From: Prostheceraeus crozeri
Taxonomy: Eukaryota; Platyhelminthes; Polycladida; Euryleptidae
Direction: 5' to 3'
NCBI GenBank assembly: GCA_907163375.1
Contig: CAJQUW010012931.1
Coordinates: 62,001 to 126,000 of the forward strand
DNA length: 64,000 bases
Shown here: one piece after another, positions 55,651 to 62,590 of the stretch
Position numbering within the stretch: the stretch's first letter is position 1
How the letters are laid out: each line of letters begins with the position of its first letter
Notes under the pieces: model-generated
The model's input: only the letters and a program-made list of their open reading frames with translations
The model's database searches: none
What the model was told of the DNA's origin: nothing
Made by a program: the position numbers and the translations under genes

Positions 55651-56339
55651 GTTCTTATTCTCGCATGATTGTTATTCCTCAGGATGAATATGTACAATTG
55701 ACTGCCATGCAGCAAGTAAAGCAACCTCTTGCAAATCAAATGTATAGGAAAGAAATAGATTATCAGCAAAATGTTCACATCAAAGATCCACATCGTGCTG
55801 TATTATTACAATCGGAAACTGTTGAGCAATTAAAAAACTTGAAGAATAAGATGCGTGACTCTGTATCGACTGCAACACCTTTAGCATCTCGCGCACATGC
55901 CATATCTCTTTTCAACAGTATTGAACCCCATCTCAATGTAAATGATAGAGGAGAAATCATTACAGATGAAAATAAAGTGATTGATGCTTCACGTTATGAA
56001 GACTTGATTCAGTATGCGACACGTAGAAAGCGCCGTCAGGGCTATGTTCCACCTGGTTGGTCATACTTTCTTAAACTATTGAAAAAGCATAATGTACCAA
56101 AATTTGCTTTGAATAATGAGACATTGAAAGAACTTGATTCAACAGTGGCTACTGCTCCAATGCTTCAGACGATGAAAATGCCAACAAATTGGTTTAAGGC
56201 GTCACCTGCTACATCCCCTCCCACACTCACTAAGCAAACAAGAGGAAGAACTCGACGTAGATCTACATCGCCACTAAAACTAGTAAAAGGAAAACGTAAA
56301 ACAGCTCCTCCCAGGAAATACATGTTCTCAGACTATTAA
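55647..56339 (+). CDS. PX-like conserved Polinton protein (230 aa)
   Basis: Starts inside the ATPase stop (ATGA at 55,647). Begins MSSYSRMIVIPQDEYVQLTA, continues with a predicted helical region, then DASRYEDLIQYATRRKRRQ, the (R)YxxLI.Y.. block I associate with the conserved Polinton protein usually called PX. The C-terminus is basic (TRGRTRRRSTSPLKLVKGKR), like a DNA-contact tail. Probably a virion structural or assembly protein; exact role unknown. One base separates it from the Cys-rich gene. Confidence 0.6.
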   Translation: MSSYSRMIVIPQDEYVQLTAMQQVKQPLANQMYRKEIDYQQNVHIKDPHRAVLLQSETVEQLKNLKNKMRDSVSTATPLASRAHAISLFNSIEPHLNVNDRGEIITDENKVIDASRYEDLIQYATRRKRRQGYVPPGWSYFLKLLKKHNVPKFALNNETLKELDSTVATAPMLQTMKMPTNWFKASPATSPPTLTKQTRGRTRRRSTSPLKLVKGKRKTAPPRKYMFSDY

Positions 56340-56340
56340 T

Positions 56341-56556
56341 ATGAAGCAGATGTGTTGCTTGCCATGTAATGAGCCGCCAGAGGTGAATGTCGTTGTCACT
56401 TGCACTTGCTGCGCCAGCTCTCACAATGAAACCCCTAAGCAATGTGAACACGATCGCAAAACCGCTAAAGCTAAATGCTGCAGTTGTTGTAAATGTAGAA
56501 AGGCAAGAAAGCAAAAAGATGAGAAGGAGGAAAAAGAGTCAGTCGTCATCGACTGA
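56341..56556 (+). CDS. Cysteine-rich small protein (71 aa)
   Basis: Begins one base after the PX-like stop: MKQMCCLPCNEPPEVNVVVT CTCCAS..., then CEHDRKTAKAKCCSCCKCRK (read in sequence) and a Lys/Glu tail. About 13 of 71 residues are Cys, in CC, CxC and CxxC pairs, without a recognisable finger. Metal binding or disulfide clustering is likely. The frame overlaps the integrase start by 38 nt. I believe similar proteins occur in other Polintons but cannot name a family. Confidence 0.65.
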   Translation: MKQMCCLPCNEPPEVNVVVTCTCCASSHNETPKQCEHDRKTAKAKCCSCCKCRKARKQKDEKEEKESVVID

Positions 56557-57607
56557 ACGTTTGAAGTCAATCTATTATGATGTAAAACATCCGGCAGGAT
56601 TTGCATCGATCAAGAAATTATCAAAAGCGAGTGGTCTTCCACAATCACAAGTGAAACGATGGTTAAAGGGTCAGGCTACCTATACACTCCACAAACAAGC
56701 GAAAAAGAAGTACCGCACCCGCCATTATATTGTTCATGACATCGATGAACAGTGGCAAGCAGATTTGTGCGATGTTGCCTCCATTTCAAAACATAACTCG
56801 GGCAATAATTTTATTTTAACCGTCATTGATATTTTCTCGCGTTATGCGTGGGCTCAACCTTTAAAAACTAAAGAAGGGAAAGGAGTAGCAAAAGCATTCC
56901 AAACAATTTTTCGAGAAGGTCGGATTCCAAAAAGAATTCAGAGTGATCAAGGAAAAGAGTTTGAAAATCAGCATGTGAGAAGATTATTTGAGAGGCATGA
57001 CATTGAGTTGTTTAGTGTAAAGAGTGCTTATAAAGCTGCACTCGTTGAACGTTTTAATCGCACATTAAAAAATCGCTTGTGGCGACATTTTACTGCCAAC
57101 TTAACACAAAATTGGACAAAGGTTCTACAAGATACACTCCATGCCTACAATCACTCTATCCATCGTTCTATTGGACTCAGACCAGTAGATGTAAATGCTG
57201 ACAATGTAGATAAAGTGCGCGAATCATTCCAACGTAAACGCACTCATTTGAAAAGTGATGTGAAAATTGGTGATAAAGTTCGTATCTCAAAAGTGAAAAG
57301 TGTTTTTGCTAAAGGGTACCTTCCGAATTGGACAGAGGAGGTATTTACAGTATCAAGGATTAATCAAAAAGACTCTCCGACCACCTACAAGTTGAAAGAT
57401 TATGATAATGAAGAAATTGAGGGTAGCTTTTACCGCGATGAGATTGAGGTAGTCACTGAAAGTGAAACATATTTGGTAGAGAAAATCATTCGATGTAAAA
57501 AACGGCAAGGTGAAGAATGGTGTCTTGTTAAATGGAGTGGTTACCCTTCAAGTATGAACTCTTGGATGCGTCGTGCCGACATCTTTCATCTAAGTGATCG
57601 ACAGTGA
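56519..57607 (+). CDS. Retroviral-type integrase with C-terminal chromodomain (about 362 aa)
   Basis: Start set at ATG 56,519; the frame is open to 56,387, so a 406-residue form is possible. An N-terminal HTH-like region (FASIKKLSKASGLPQSQVKR) replaces the HHCC finger, as in Polinton c-integrases. The catalytic core shows QWQADLCDV (first Asp), RIQSDQGKEF (second Asp) and ALVERFNRTL (Glu; 33 residues between Asp and Glu by my count). An SH3-like region follows (KIGDKVRISKVKSVFAKGYL), then a chromodomain YLVEKIIRCKKRQGEEWCLV KWSGYP...SW. It would insert the element; the chromodomain may guide it to modified histones. Codes overlap with the Cys-rich gene. Confidence 0.95.
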   Translation: MRRRKKSQSSSTERLKSIYYDVKHPAGFASIKKLSKASGLPQSQVKRWLKGQATYTLHKQAKKKYRTRHYIVHDIDEQWQADLCDVASISKHNSGNNFILTVIDIFSRYAWAQPLKTKEGKGVAKAFQTIFREGRIPKRIQSDQGKEFENQHVRRLFERHDIELFSVKSAYKAALVERFNRTLKNRLWRHFTANLTQNWTKVLQDTLHAYNHSIHRSIGLRPVDVNADNVDKVRESFQRKRTHLKSDVKIGDKVRISKVKSVFAKGYLPNWTEEVFTVSRINQKDSPTTYKLKDYDNEEIEGSFYRDEIEVVTESETYLVEKIIRCKKRQGEEWCLVKWSGYPSSMNSWMRRADIFHLSDRQ

Positions 57608-57610
57608 TTC

Positions 57611-57621
57611 ATGCAAAGTTG
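57611..57621 (+). promoter_or_regulatory. ATGCAAAGTTG start-proximal motif
   Basis: 38 bp upstream of ATG 57,649; the same 11-mer occurs at 61,125. Lies in the 41-bp gap after the integrase. Confidence 0.6.
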
Positions 57622-57648
57622 TAACTAACAATGTTTAGGGTTTGAGCT

Positions 57649-58104
57649 ATGAATCCAACTGCCTCATTTTATTCACGACCCTCCTATGTAAGTGGTGGAG
57701 GACAAATTTACATCGGCGCTCGCCGCCAACGTGGAGGTAGCATACTTGGTGCACTGAAATCTGTTGTAGCACCTCTCATATCCAATGTCGGTAGATCTTT
57801 AAAACGAAATGTTTTAAGTAATGCCGTTGGCTTTGCTGGTGATGTTGCTAGTGATCTTTCCAGAGGTAGAAGTTTTAAGAGCAGTTTGTTGAATCGTGGG
57901 AAGGAACGCGGTTTAAAAACATTGAAGCAGACCTTTGCTGGTGTTACTCAAGGAAAGAAATCACCTAAACGAATGAAAAAAGGAAGGAGGAAACATCGCG
58001 GAGCTGGTAAGGCGCGATCTTCAGTCAAAAGGCATTCACGCAAACGTCGCAGAGGCTCTAATCATTCATCAGGCGCTAAACGACGACGCTGCTATAACTT
58101 CTAA
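57649..58104 (+). CDS. Core/minor capsid protein with basic tail, adenovirus pVI/pX-like layout (151 aa)
   Basis: N-terminus SFYSRP...VSGGGQIYIGARRQRGGS followed by ILGALKSVVAPLISNVGRSL, a glycine-rich segment then an amphipathic helix. The last ~40 residues are extremely basic (GKKSPKRMKKGRRKHR, RHSRKRRRGSNH). The GGG-(V/I)Y.G.R.QRG.G pattern recurs in Polinton/adintovirus proteins compared with adenovirus pVI or core proteins. The glycine pairs could be sites for the adenain-type protease encoded two genes downstream (inference). Two bases separate it from the capsid gene. Confidence 0.65.
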   Translation: MNPTASFYSRPSYVSGGGQIYIGARRQRGGSILGALKSVVAPLISNVGRSLKRNVLSNAVGFAGDVASDLSRGRSFKSSLLNRGKERGLKTLKQTFAGVTQGKKSPKRMKKGRRKHRGAGKARSSVKRHSRKRRRGSNHSSGAKRRRCYNF

Positions 58105-58106
58105 TC

Positions 58107-59384
58107 ATGGAGTGTAAAACTTCCGGTTTTTGTTTGTTCGATCAACAAGCCATACAGACAGATATTCTTAGTTCAAGTATTGTAGATTATCATCCTCGAA
58201 CAGCTGAGAATGCTGGCCCCATTGAATTTGTTATTCCTGGTGGTAGTGATGACTACATAGATTTGAGTTATGCGATGCTTGATTTGAGGTTTAGAATTCA
58301 GCAAGCAGATGGAACTGCTATTGACGATGCACATAAAGTTGGACTGAACAATTTACCATTGACTACATTACTTCGTGATGTTTCTCTAACGATTGGAGAG
58401 CAGCAGGTGGAAGGTGGTCAAAGCGATTATCCCTATAAATCATATTTCAATCATGTATCACAGTTTCATCCAGCAGCACAAAAAAGTCATATGGAAGCCA
58501 TGGGATGGTACAGAGATGAAGCAGGAAAATTTGATGTTGAAACAAACAGTGGCTTTGTAAAGCGATCTGCTATGATTAAAGATAGTAGAGTATGTCAGCT
58601 ATATGGTCCGCTGAATTTAGACTTCTTTAGACAGTCAAAGTTTTTACTGTGTAATACCAGCATGCGACTCAAGCTGACATTGAATAAGCCTGAATTTGCG
58701 CTGAATGCATTTGCTAAAGTTGACAATTTTAGAATTCATGTGGAAGATATTGCACTTTACATTCGTCGAGTAGTACCGAATCCAAGTGTCATTAGAGGGC
58801 ATGCTGAAGGCCTTAACCGCCAAAATGCCATTTACCCCGTTCAGCATACAAAGCTTCTCACCTTTACAATTCCGAAAGATCAAAAGAGTTTCATGAAAGA
58901 TGGCCTCTTTCCATCGGAAGCACCGAAGCTCCTCATGGTGGCAATGGTTGAAAATGATGCATTTAATGGTAATATAAAGAAGAATCCTTTCAATTTTAAA
59001 CACAATCAGTTAAGTGAAATTGCTTTACGTGTAAATGGTGTGAGTCATCCTGGTCCACCCTACAAACCAGATTTTGCTTCGGATCAATTTATGCGCAGTT
59101 ATGTTGATTTTATGGATGTCTTTGGCTTTTACAATACGGATGACACCAACGGACTGACTATGAAAGAGTTTAAGAGTGGATATACTATTTATGCATTTGA
59201 TTTGACTGCTGACAGCGATATTAGTGCACCCTATCGTCAAGCGAACGTGCCTCATAATATTCGTTTGGATTTGACGTTCAAAAGAACACTACCTGAGACG
59301 ATCAATGTATTAATTTATGCAGTCTTCGATTCAAATATTGAAATTACAAAGTATCGTGACGTGATTCTTCAGTATAATCGTTAA
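58107..59384 (+). CDS. Capsid protein, hexon-like (F54H12.2-like family, 425 aa)
   Basis: Characteristic blocks in order: SSIVDYHPRTAENAGPIEFV, DDYIDLSYAMLDLRFRI, LTTLLRDVSLTIGEQQVE, DYPYKSYFNHV, GPLNLDFFRQSKFLL, DIALYIRRVVPNPSVI, HTKLLTFTIPKDQKSF, ENDAFNGNIKKNPFNFKH, SGYTIYAFDLTADSD and LPETINVLIYAVFDSNIEIT. This is the widespread invertebrate family annotated as F54H12.2-like, which belongs to Polintons and which I take to be the double-jelly-roll capsid protein. I cannot prove from sequence alone that it is the hexon rather than the penton. Full length. The stop overlaps the protease start (TAATG). Confidence 0.8.
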   Translation: MECKTSGFCLFDQQAIQTDILSSSIVDYHPRTAENAGPIEFVIPGGSDDYIDLSYAMLDLRFRIQQADGTAIDDAHKVGLNNLPLTTLLRDVSLTIGEQQVEGGQSDYPYKSYFNHVSQFHPAAQKSHMEAMGWYRDEAGKFDVETNSGFVKRSAMIKDSRVCQLYGPLNLDFFRQSKFLLCNTSMRLKLTLNKPEFALNAFAKVDNFRIHVEDIALYIRRVVPNPSVIRGHAEGLNRQNAIYPVQHTKLLTFTIPKDQKSFMKDGLFPSEAPKLLMVAMVENDAFNGNIKKNPFNFKHNQLSEIALRVNGVSHPGPPYKPDFASDQFMRSYVDFMDVFGFYNTDDTNGLTMKEFKSGYTIYAFDLTADSDISAPYRQANVPHNIRLDLTFKRTLPETINVLIYAVFDSNIEITKYRDVILQYNR

Positions 59385-59845
59385 TGAGTTGGTTGACTGC
59401 TGACGATATTAAGACTAAAGTGCAGCGTAATGCAGACGAAGCGACGTTGAAAGCTTTCGATAATGTCTATTCACTCGATACCTTACCACCTGCAGTAAAT
59501 CACTATCCCATCTTTATTGTGCTAAACACTCATTCACAGAATTTAGGCGGTGAGCATTGGAAAGCGATCTTTATTGGAGAAGACCGACGTGGTGAACTAT
59601 TTGACTCTCTTGCTCAACCTCCAAATATACCAACACAGCAGTGGTTGAGAAAACATACGCGTCAATATCAGCGAAATGAACGCATACTACAACATCCACT
59701 TTCATCAACGTGTGGTGCTTTTGTACTGTACTTCATCTTAAGACGTTTACATGTATCTCGATTTGCATCTGTTATTCAAAACTTTTCATGTAATCCATCC
59801 TCTAATGAAAAAATGATTTGTAAGTTCTATCATGATTTGAAATAA
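59384..59845 (+). CDS. Adenain-type cysteine protease (153 aa)
   Basis: ATG overlaps the capsid stop by one base. Catalytic His58 in GGEHWKAIFI, Asp74 (or Glu71) in GELFDSLAQ, Gln103 and Cys110 in LQHPLSSTCGAFVLYF. The 7-residue Gln-Cys spacing and HW...D...C order are those of adenovirus-type (ULP1-fold) proteases, which mature virion precursors. The length is shorter than adenain but usual for Polintons. It lies directly after its likely substrates. An AATAAA overlaps its stop. Confidence 0.92.
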   Translation: MSWLTADDIKTKVQRNADEATLKAFDNVYSLDTLPPAVNHYPIFIVLNTHSQNLGGEHWKAIFIGEDRRGELFDSLAQPPNIPTQQWLRKHTRQYQRNERILQHPLSSTCGAFVLYFILRRLHVSRFASVIQNFSCNPSSNEKMICKFYHDLK

Positions 59846-59846
59846 A
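59841..59846 (+). terminator. Polyadenylation signal for the rightward structural block
   Basis: AATAAA overlapping the protease stop codon; no other AATAAA lies between genes from 55,033 to here, so upstream transcripts may be 3'-coterminal. Confidence 0.55.
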
Positions 59847-59870
59847 AACATCATGTTGGAAAAATTGTTT

Positions 59871-59876
59871 TTTATT
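59871..59876 (-). terminator. Polyadenylation signal for the leftward block
   Basis: AATAAA on the minus strand overlapping the TBP-like stop codon, 25 bp from the opposite-strand signal; a compact convergent pair. Confidence 0.55.
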
Positions 59877-60417
59877 TTACAATCCGCTGGGTACGTACAT
59901 ACTCAATGAGATAGTCTAGGATCATATTTGCTTGTACATGAGATTTTAGTCCAGTAATGATCACTTTACTATTATGAAAGATTGCCACATGCACAGGTAA
60001 CCAACAACTAATGAGAGCTGCAGGAAAAAGTTCGGGTTCATAACACAAACTGTAACTGCTGGTACGAATCTTCAAAAATGATAGACTGTCACTCAATTGA
60101 GTAGAGATCACCATATTGTCCACAGTCAGATTCGACATCACACACCTCTCCCTCTTCCATATCCGACGTAGTAGTCTTTGTAGCTCTAAGCGCATTGACT
60201 GCGCCGATGAATGAGAAAGGGCGCCGAGAATCTGTACAGTCCCATTTGGGAAGAGTTGAAGATTCCGTGAATTGTTCATCTTCACCACTAACATTTGAGG
60301 ACGACCCGGGTAATACTTGCTGTTTGGAAGCTGTTGGTGTAATGTTGTGAGATCGATTTTGGTATAGAGTCTGAAGCGACGGAGAATGTTGACGATGGTG
60401 TAGCGATGGCGCTTCAT
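59872..60417 (-). CDS. TATA-binding protein (TBP) homologue, two-repeat saddle (181 aa)
   Basis: From ATG 60,417 both TBP repeats are present. Repeat 1: YTIVNILRRFRLYTKIDLTT, NSKYYPGRPQMLVVKM, LQLFPNGTVQILGALS, then a helix. Repeat 2: VDNMVISTQLSDSLSFLKIR, CYEPELFPAALIS, VAIFHNSKVIITGLKSHVQA and a final helix. The YEPELFP box and the (I/L)F..(G/S)K(V)..TG blocks are TBP hallmarks. Of the four DNA-kinking Phe positions, three look conserved; the one in the first YxPxR(F) box is Pro. Overall highly diverged from cellular TBP. Likely directs transcription from the element's own promoters (inference). It overlaps the preceding minus-strand frame. Confidence 0.87.
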   Translation of the reverse strand: MKRHRYTIVNILRRFRLYTKIDLTTLHQQLPNSKYYPGRPQMLVVKMNNSRNLQLFPNGTVQILGALSHSSAQSMRLELQRLLRRIWKRERCVMSNLTVDNMVISTQLSDSLSFLKIRTSSYSLCYEPELFPAALISCWLPVHVAIFHNSKVIITGLKSHVQANMILDYLIEYVRTQRIVK

Positions 60418-60739
60418 GATGAAAGAATGAGTAAATTGAGCGATGTACCTTCCTTTTATACTTTTCCCAACTACCTTGATGAAATGTGAAGTTAGTATGA
60501 AGTTGGGAATGATAGAGTTGAATTCGCCGATTGTTGACGCGCAACCAGATGCGATTTCCAATACGTGAATGTCTTTTCATATAGAAGTATTTTAAATCCT
60601 TCATGATATGATGTAGAGATTGAAAATGACGATAAGATAAAGCAAACTCTCTTCTCACATTTCCAGTTGAATCTTTGAAATAGACGTTTCGATCATGATC
60701 CGTTTCAATACGTTGTAGGGAATCTAATTTCCAACTCAT
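60089..60739 (-). CDS. PC4-like protein 2, paralogue of 60,762-61,118, with acidic tail overlapping TBP
   Basis: The first ~110 residues (WKLDSLQRIETDHDRNVYFK, EFALSYRHFQSLHHIMKDL, NRIWLRVNNRRIQLYHSQ, GSWEKYKRKVHRSI) align along their length with the upstream protein. The beta-rich first part and the LT/LS.R.F..L helix recall the PC4/p15 coactivator fold (weak). The remaining ~105 residues are Ser/His then acidic (SDMEEGEVCDVESD) and share DNA with the TBP gene in another frame on the same strand. Either a true overlap, or the real protein is shorter or spliced. ATGCAAAT precedes the start by 35 bp. Confidence 0.6.
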   Translation of the reverse strand: MSWKLDSLQRIETDHDRNVYFKDSTGNVRREFALSYRHFQSLHHIMKDLKYFYMKRHSRIGNRIWLRVNNRRIQLYHSQLHTNFTFHQGSWEKYKRKVHRSIYSFFHHEAPSLHHRQHSPSLQTLYQNRSHNITPTASKQQVLPGSSSNVSGEDEQFTESSTLPKWDCTDSRRPFSFIGAVNALRATKTTTSDMEEGEVCDVESDCGQYGDLYSIE

Positions 60740-60761
60740 GGTGTGTGATAGTCATGTCTGA

Positions 60762-61118
60762 TTAAGATTTGCATAGTAGGGCGATGAACTCACGACGAAT
60801 AAATGTCATGATGGAGCGATGTATGTATCTTCTATACTTCTCCCAATTGTATTTGCGAAATGAGAAACAGTTTGCGGAATGAGAATGGTAGATTTGAATT
60901 TCATTTCTGTAATGTTGAAGCCAAACTTGATCACCCAGGGAGATGAATCTTAATGTTTCAAAATATTCCAAATCCCTCATGATATCATTGAGGTTGACAA
61001 ATTGTCGCCATGTTAATGTAATTCCTCTTGATGTATGACCATGAGAATTTTTGAAATGTACGTTTCCATCACGATCAACTCTGATATATTGTAGAGAGTC
61101 CAAAATCCAAGTCTTCAT
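60762..61118 (-). CDS. PC4-like protein 1 (118 aa)
   Basis: Start at ATG 61,118 (MKTWILDS...). Reads LDSLQYIRVDRDGNVHFKNS, RGITLTWRQFVNLNDIMRDL, then LGDQVWLQHYRNEIQIYHSH, CFSFRKYNWEKYRRYIHRSI. The second half looks like a diverged repeat of the first (V...R..(N/E)(V/I)....S, then F/L-T/R-aromatic-helix), so each protein may hold two copies of one small fold. The (K)xxGI(T/S)LTxxQ(W/F)xxL pattern resembles the ssDNA-binding coactivator PC4. The family call is tentative. It diverges from the WEVG gene across a 35-bp gap containing an ATGCAAA motif. Confidence 0.55.
   Translation of the reverse strand: MKTWILDSLQYIRVDRDGNVHFKNSHGHTSRGITLTWRQFVNLNDIMRDLEYFETLRFISLGDQVWLQHYRNEIQIYHSHSANCFSFRKYNWEKYRRYIHRSIMTFIRREFIALLCKS
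60767..60774 (-). promoter_or_regulatory. ATGCAAAT start-proximal motif (minus strand)
   Basis: TATGCAAATCTTA read on the minus strand, 35 bp upstream of ATG 60,739; heads the PC4-like 2/TBP unit. Confidence 0.55.
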
Positions 61119-61124
61119 GATGTT

Positions 61125-61135
61125 ATGCAAAGTTG
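61125..61135 (+). promoter_or_regulatory. ATGCAAAGTTG start-proximal motif in a divergent 35-bp gap
   Basis: 29 bp upstream of ATG 61,154 (plus) and 7 bp upstream of ATG 61,118 (minus). Orientation favours the plus gene; preceded by T. Confidence 0.6.
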
Positions 61136-61153
61136 CAGATTAGCAATATAAAA

Positions 61154-62551
61154 ATGTCGTTTTATCATATTTTGCTTAGCAATGCGGCTACAAAGAGATT
61201 TACTAGTAATCGAGCCGCACTCTTTTCTACTCCCATTGATCATGCACAACAGCTAAATGGGAATTGGGAAGTGGGTGTCACTCAACTTGTTTATAGCAAC
61301 TGTGTCTATACTTTTGATCATGAGGTGATGACTATTAATATGAGACGTACAGCTGCTTACCAATGTGAAAAGGGCTGCCGAGTATACATTCCACAGTGGC
61401 CAAAGAAAGATCTCTTATTATGTAAAAAGTTTATATATGATTTCTTGAATAAAGCGTGTAAACATATTGCCCAATTTACTCCACACAATGATGATTATAC
61501 TTATATACATCATGTAGTTGAGAAAGATTGGATTGTTGGTTTAAGTCCAAGTTTAAGAAATGATTTAGGTTACCTCGCTAGCGCCTTGACAAGCTATGAT
61601 AATTTTAACGTTAATTACCACATAAGTGCTCATAAACAGTTAATATATCGAGAGGAAGCTTATTATGTAGATCTTATTCCAAAAAATGAGAAGACGTTGG
61701 TGAAGAAGATTGTGATTAAGCCAAGAAAGACAAACATGACTCCTGAAACATTATTGAAGAAATTTAATTATCTCCTTCGAGTTGATGGTAAACAAGTGGC
61801 AACATTGACTTATATTAAATCATCTAATCATATTGCAATAAGTAAATTAAATGATGATGATCTAGTATTAGTTTGTTCAAAAGATTTTCATCAGTTCTTG
61901 CGACATCATTCTGCAGCTGTTCATGGAAAATTTAATATGCAACATTTACCATGTGAAAGGTCAAATCAATTTGATACAGAATGGACCGTATCTTTATACA
62001 GAAAGTGTGTAGAGCCTTTCGGTGGTATCTTACATGAAACAAGAGTGTTGATGCCTCGCATCATTACTTCAGTTAAATTGGTTGTAGATTATTTAAATGA
62101 AGTGATTAATGACCAACATATTTCATTTTCTGAAAAAGAAGGTACTTTGTCTCTCACTATAAGTGGAAAAGGTATTGAACTAATTATGGATAAAACTCTA
62201 ATGGACATTTTGGGTTTTGACCAAAATATCTTTAAAAGTGGTACTGTAACCAAAGCTAGCGCAGACATGTCGCTATCGCGTCGTATTAACTATTTTCAGA
62301 TATATTCCAATATTGGTGAAGATGTACGTGTGGGAGATGTTGAAGCTCCATTGCTAGCAATGATACCATACCAGCCAAAGAGCTGCAGTATTTTATCTGA
62401 GCATACTTTCAAGAAAGTGCATTATACAAAGCTGAAATCAAACTACATCCCACAAATTGATATTGCCATTTATGACGATGCTGGTGCGTTGATTCCTTTT
62501 CATAAAGATGCTGTGACAAGTATCACACTCCATTTCCGAATGAAGAGTTAA
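61154..62551 (+). CDS. WEVG-family Polinton structural protein 1 (465 aa)
   Basis: Start at ATG 61,154 (MSFYHILLSNAATKRFTSNR); an upstream TTG-only extension is ignored. The opening FY..LLSN...F..N....F...I..(A)QQLNGNWEVGVTQLVYSN is the signature of a large protein common in Polintons (FYVxLPSNxSxxxFPxNxxxxFxxxL..PIxLxGxWEVGLxEIxYP). The rest is beta-rich, with FDTEWTVSLYRKC mid-way. I take it as a second virion-surface protein, possibly the penton/minor capsid class; the exact role is unproven. The next gene is a paralogue. Confidence 0.6.
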   Translation: MSFYHILLSNAATKRFTSNRAALFSTPIDHAQQLNGNWEVGVTQLVYSNCVYTFDHEVMTINMRRTAAYQCEKGCRVYIPQWPKKDLLLCKKFIYDFLNKACKHIAQFTPHNDDYTYIHHVVEKDWIVGLSPSLRNDLGYLASALTSYDNFNVNYHISAHKQLIYREEAYYVDLIPKNEKTLVKKIVIKPRKTNMTPETLLKKFNYLLRVDGKQVATLTYIKSSNHIAISKLNDDDLVLVCSKDFHQFLRHHSAAVHGKFNMQHLPCERSNQFDTEWTVSLYRKCVEPFGGILHETRVLMPRIITSVKLVVDYLNEVINDQHISFSEKEGTLSLTISGKGIELIMDKTLMDILGFDQNIFKSGTVTKASADMSLSRRINYFQIYSNIGEDVRVGDVEAPLLAMIPYQPKSCSILSEHTFKKVHYTKLKSNYIPQIDIAIYDDAGALIPFHKDAVTSITLHFRMKS

Positions 62552-62560
62552 TGCAAACGT
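62551..62560 (+). promoter_or_regulatory. ATGCAAACGT start-proximal motif
   Basis: 40 bp upstream of ATG 62,591; it begins within one base of the preceding stop codon. Favouring 62,591 over the in-frame ATG at 62,561, which is only 10 bp from the motif start. Confidence 0.5.
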
Positions 62561-62590
62561 ATGCTAATATATTTTTCCAATGTGAATAAT

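Noticed and set aside
58644-59003. 119-codon minus-strand frame
   Set aside because: It is the shadow of the hexon-like capsid gene, which has clear conserved motifs.
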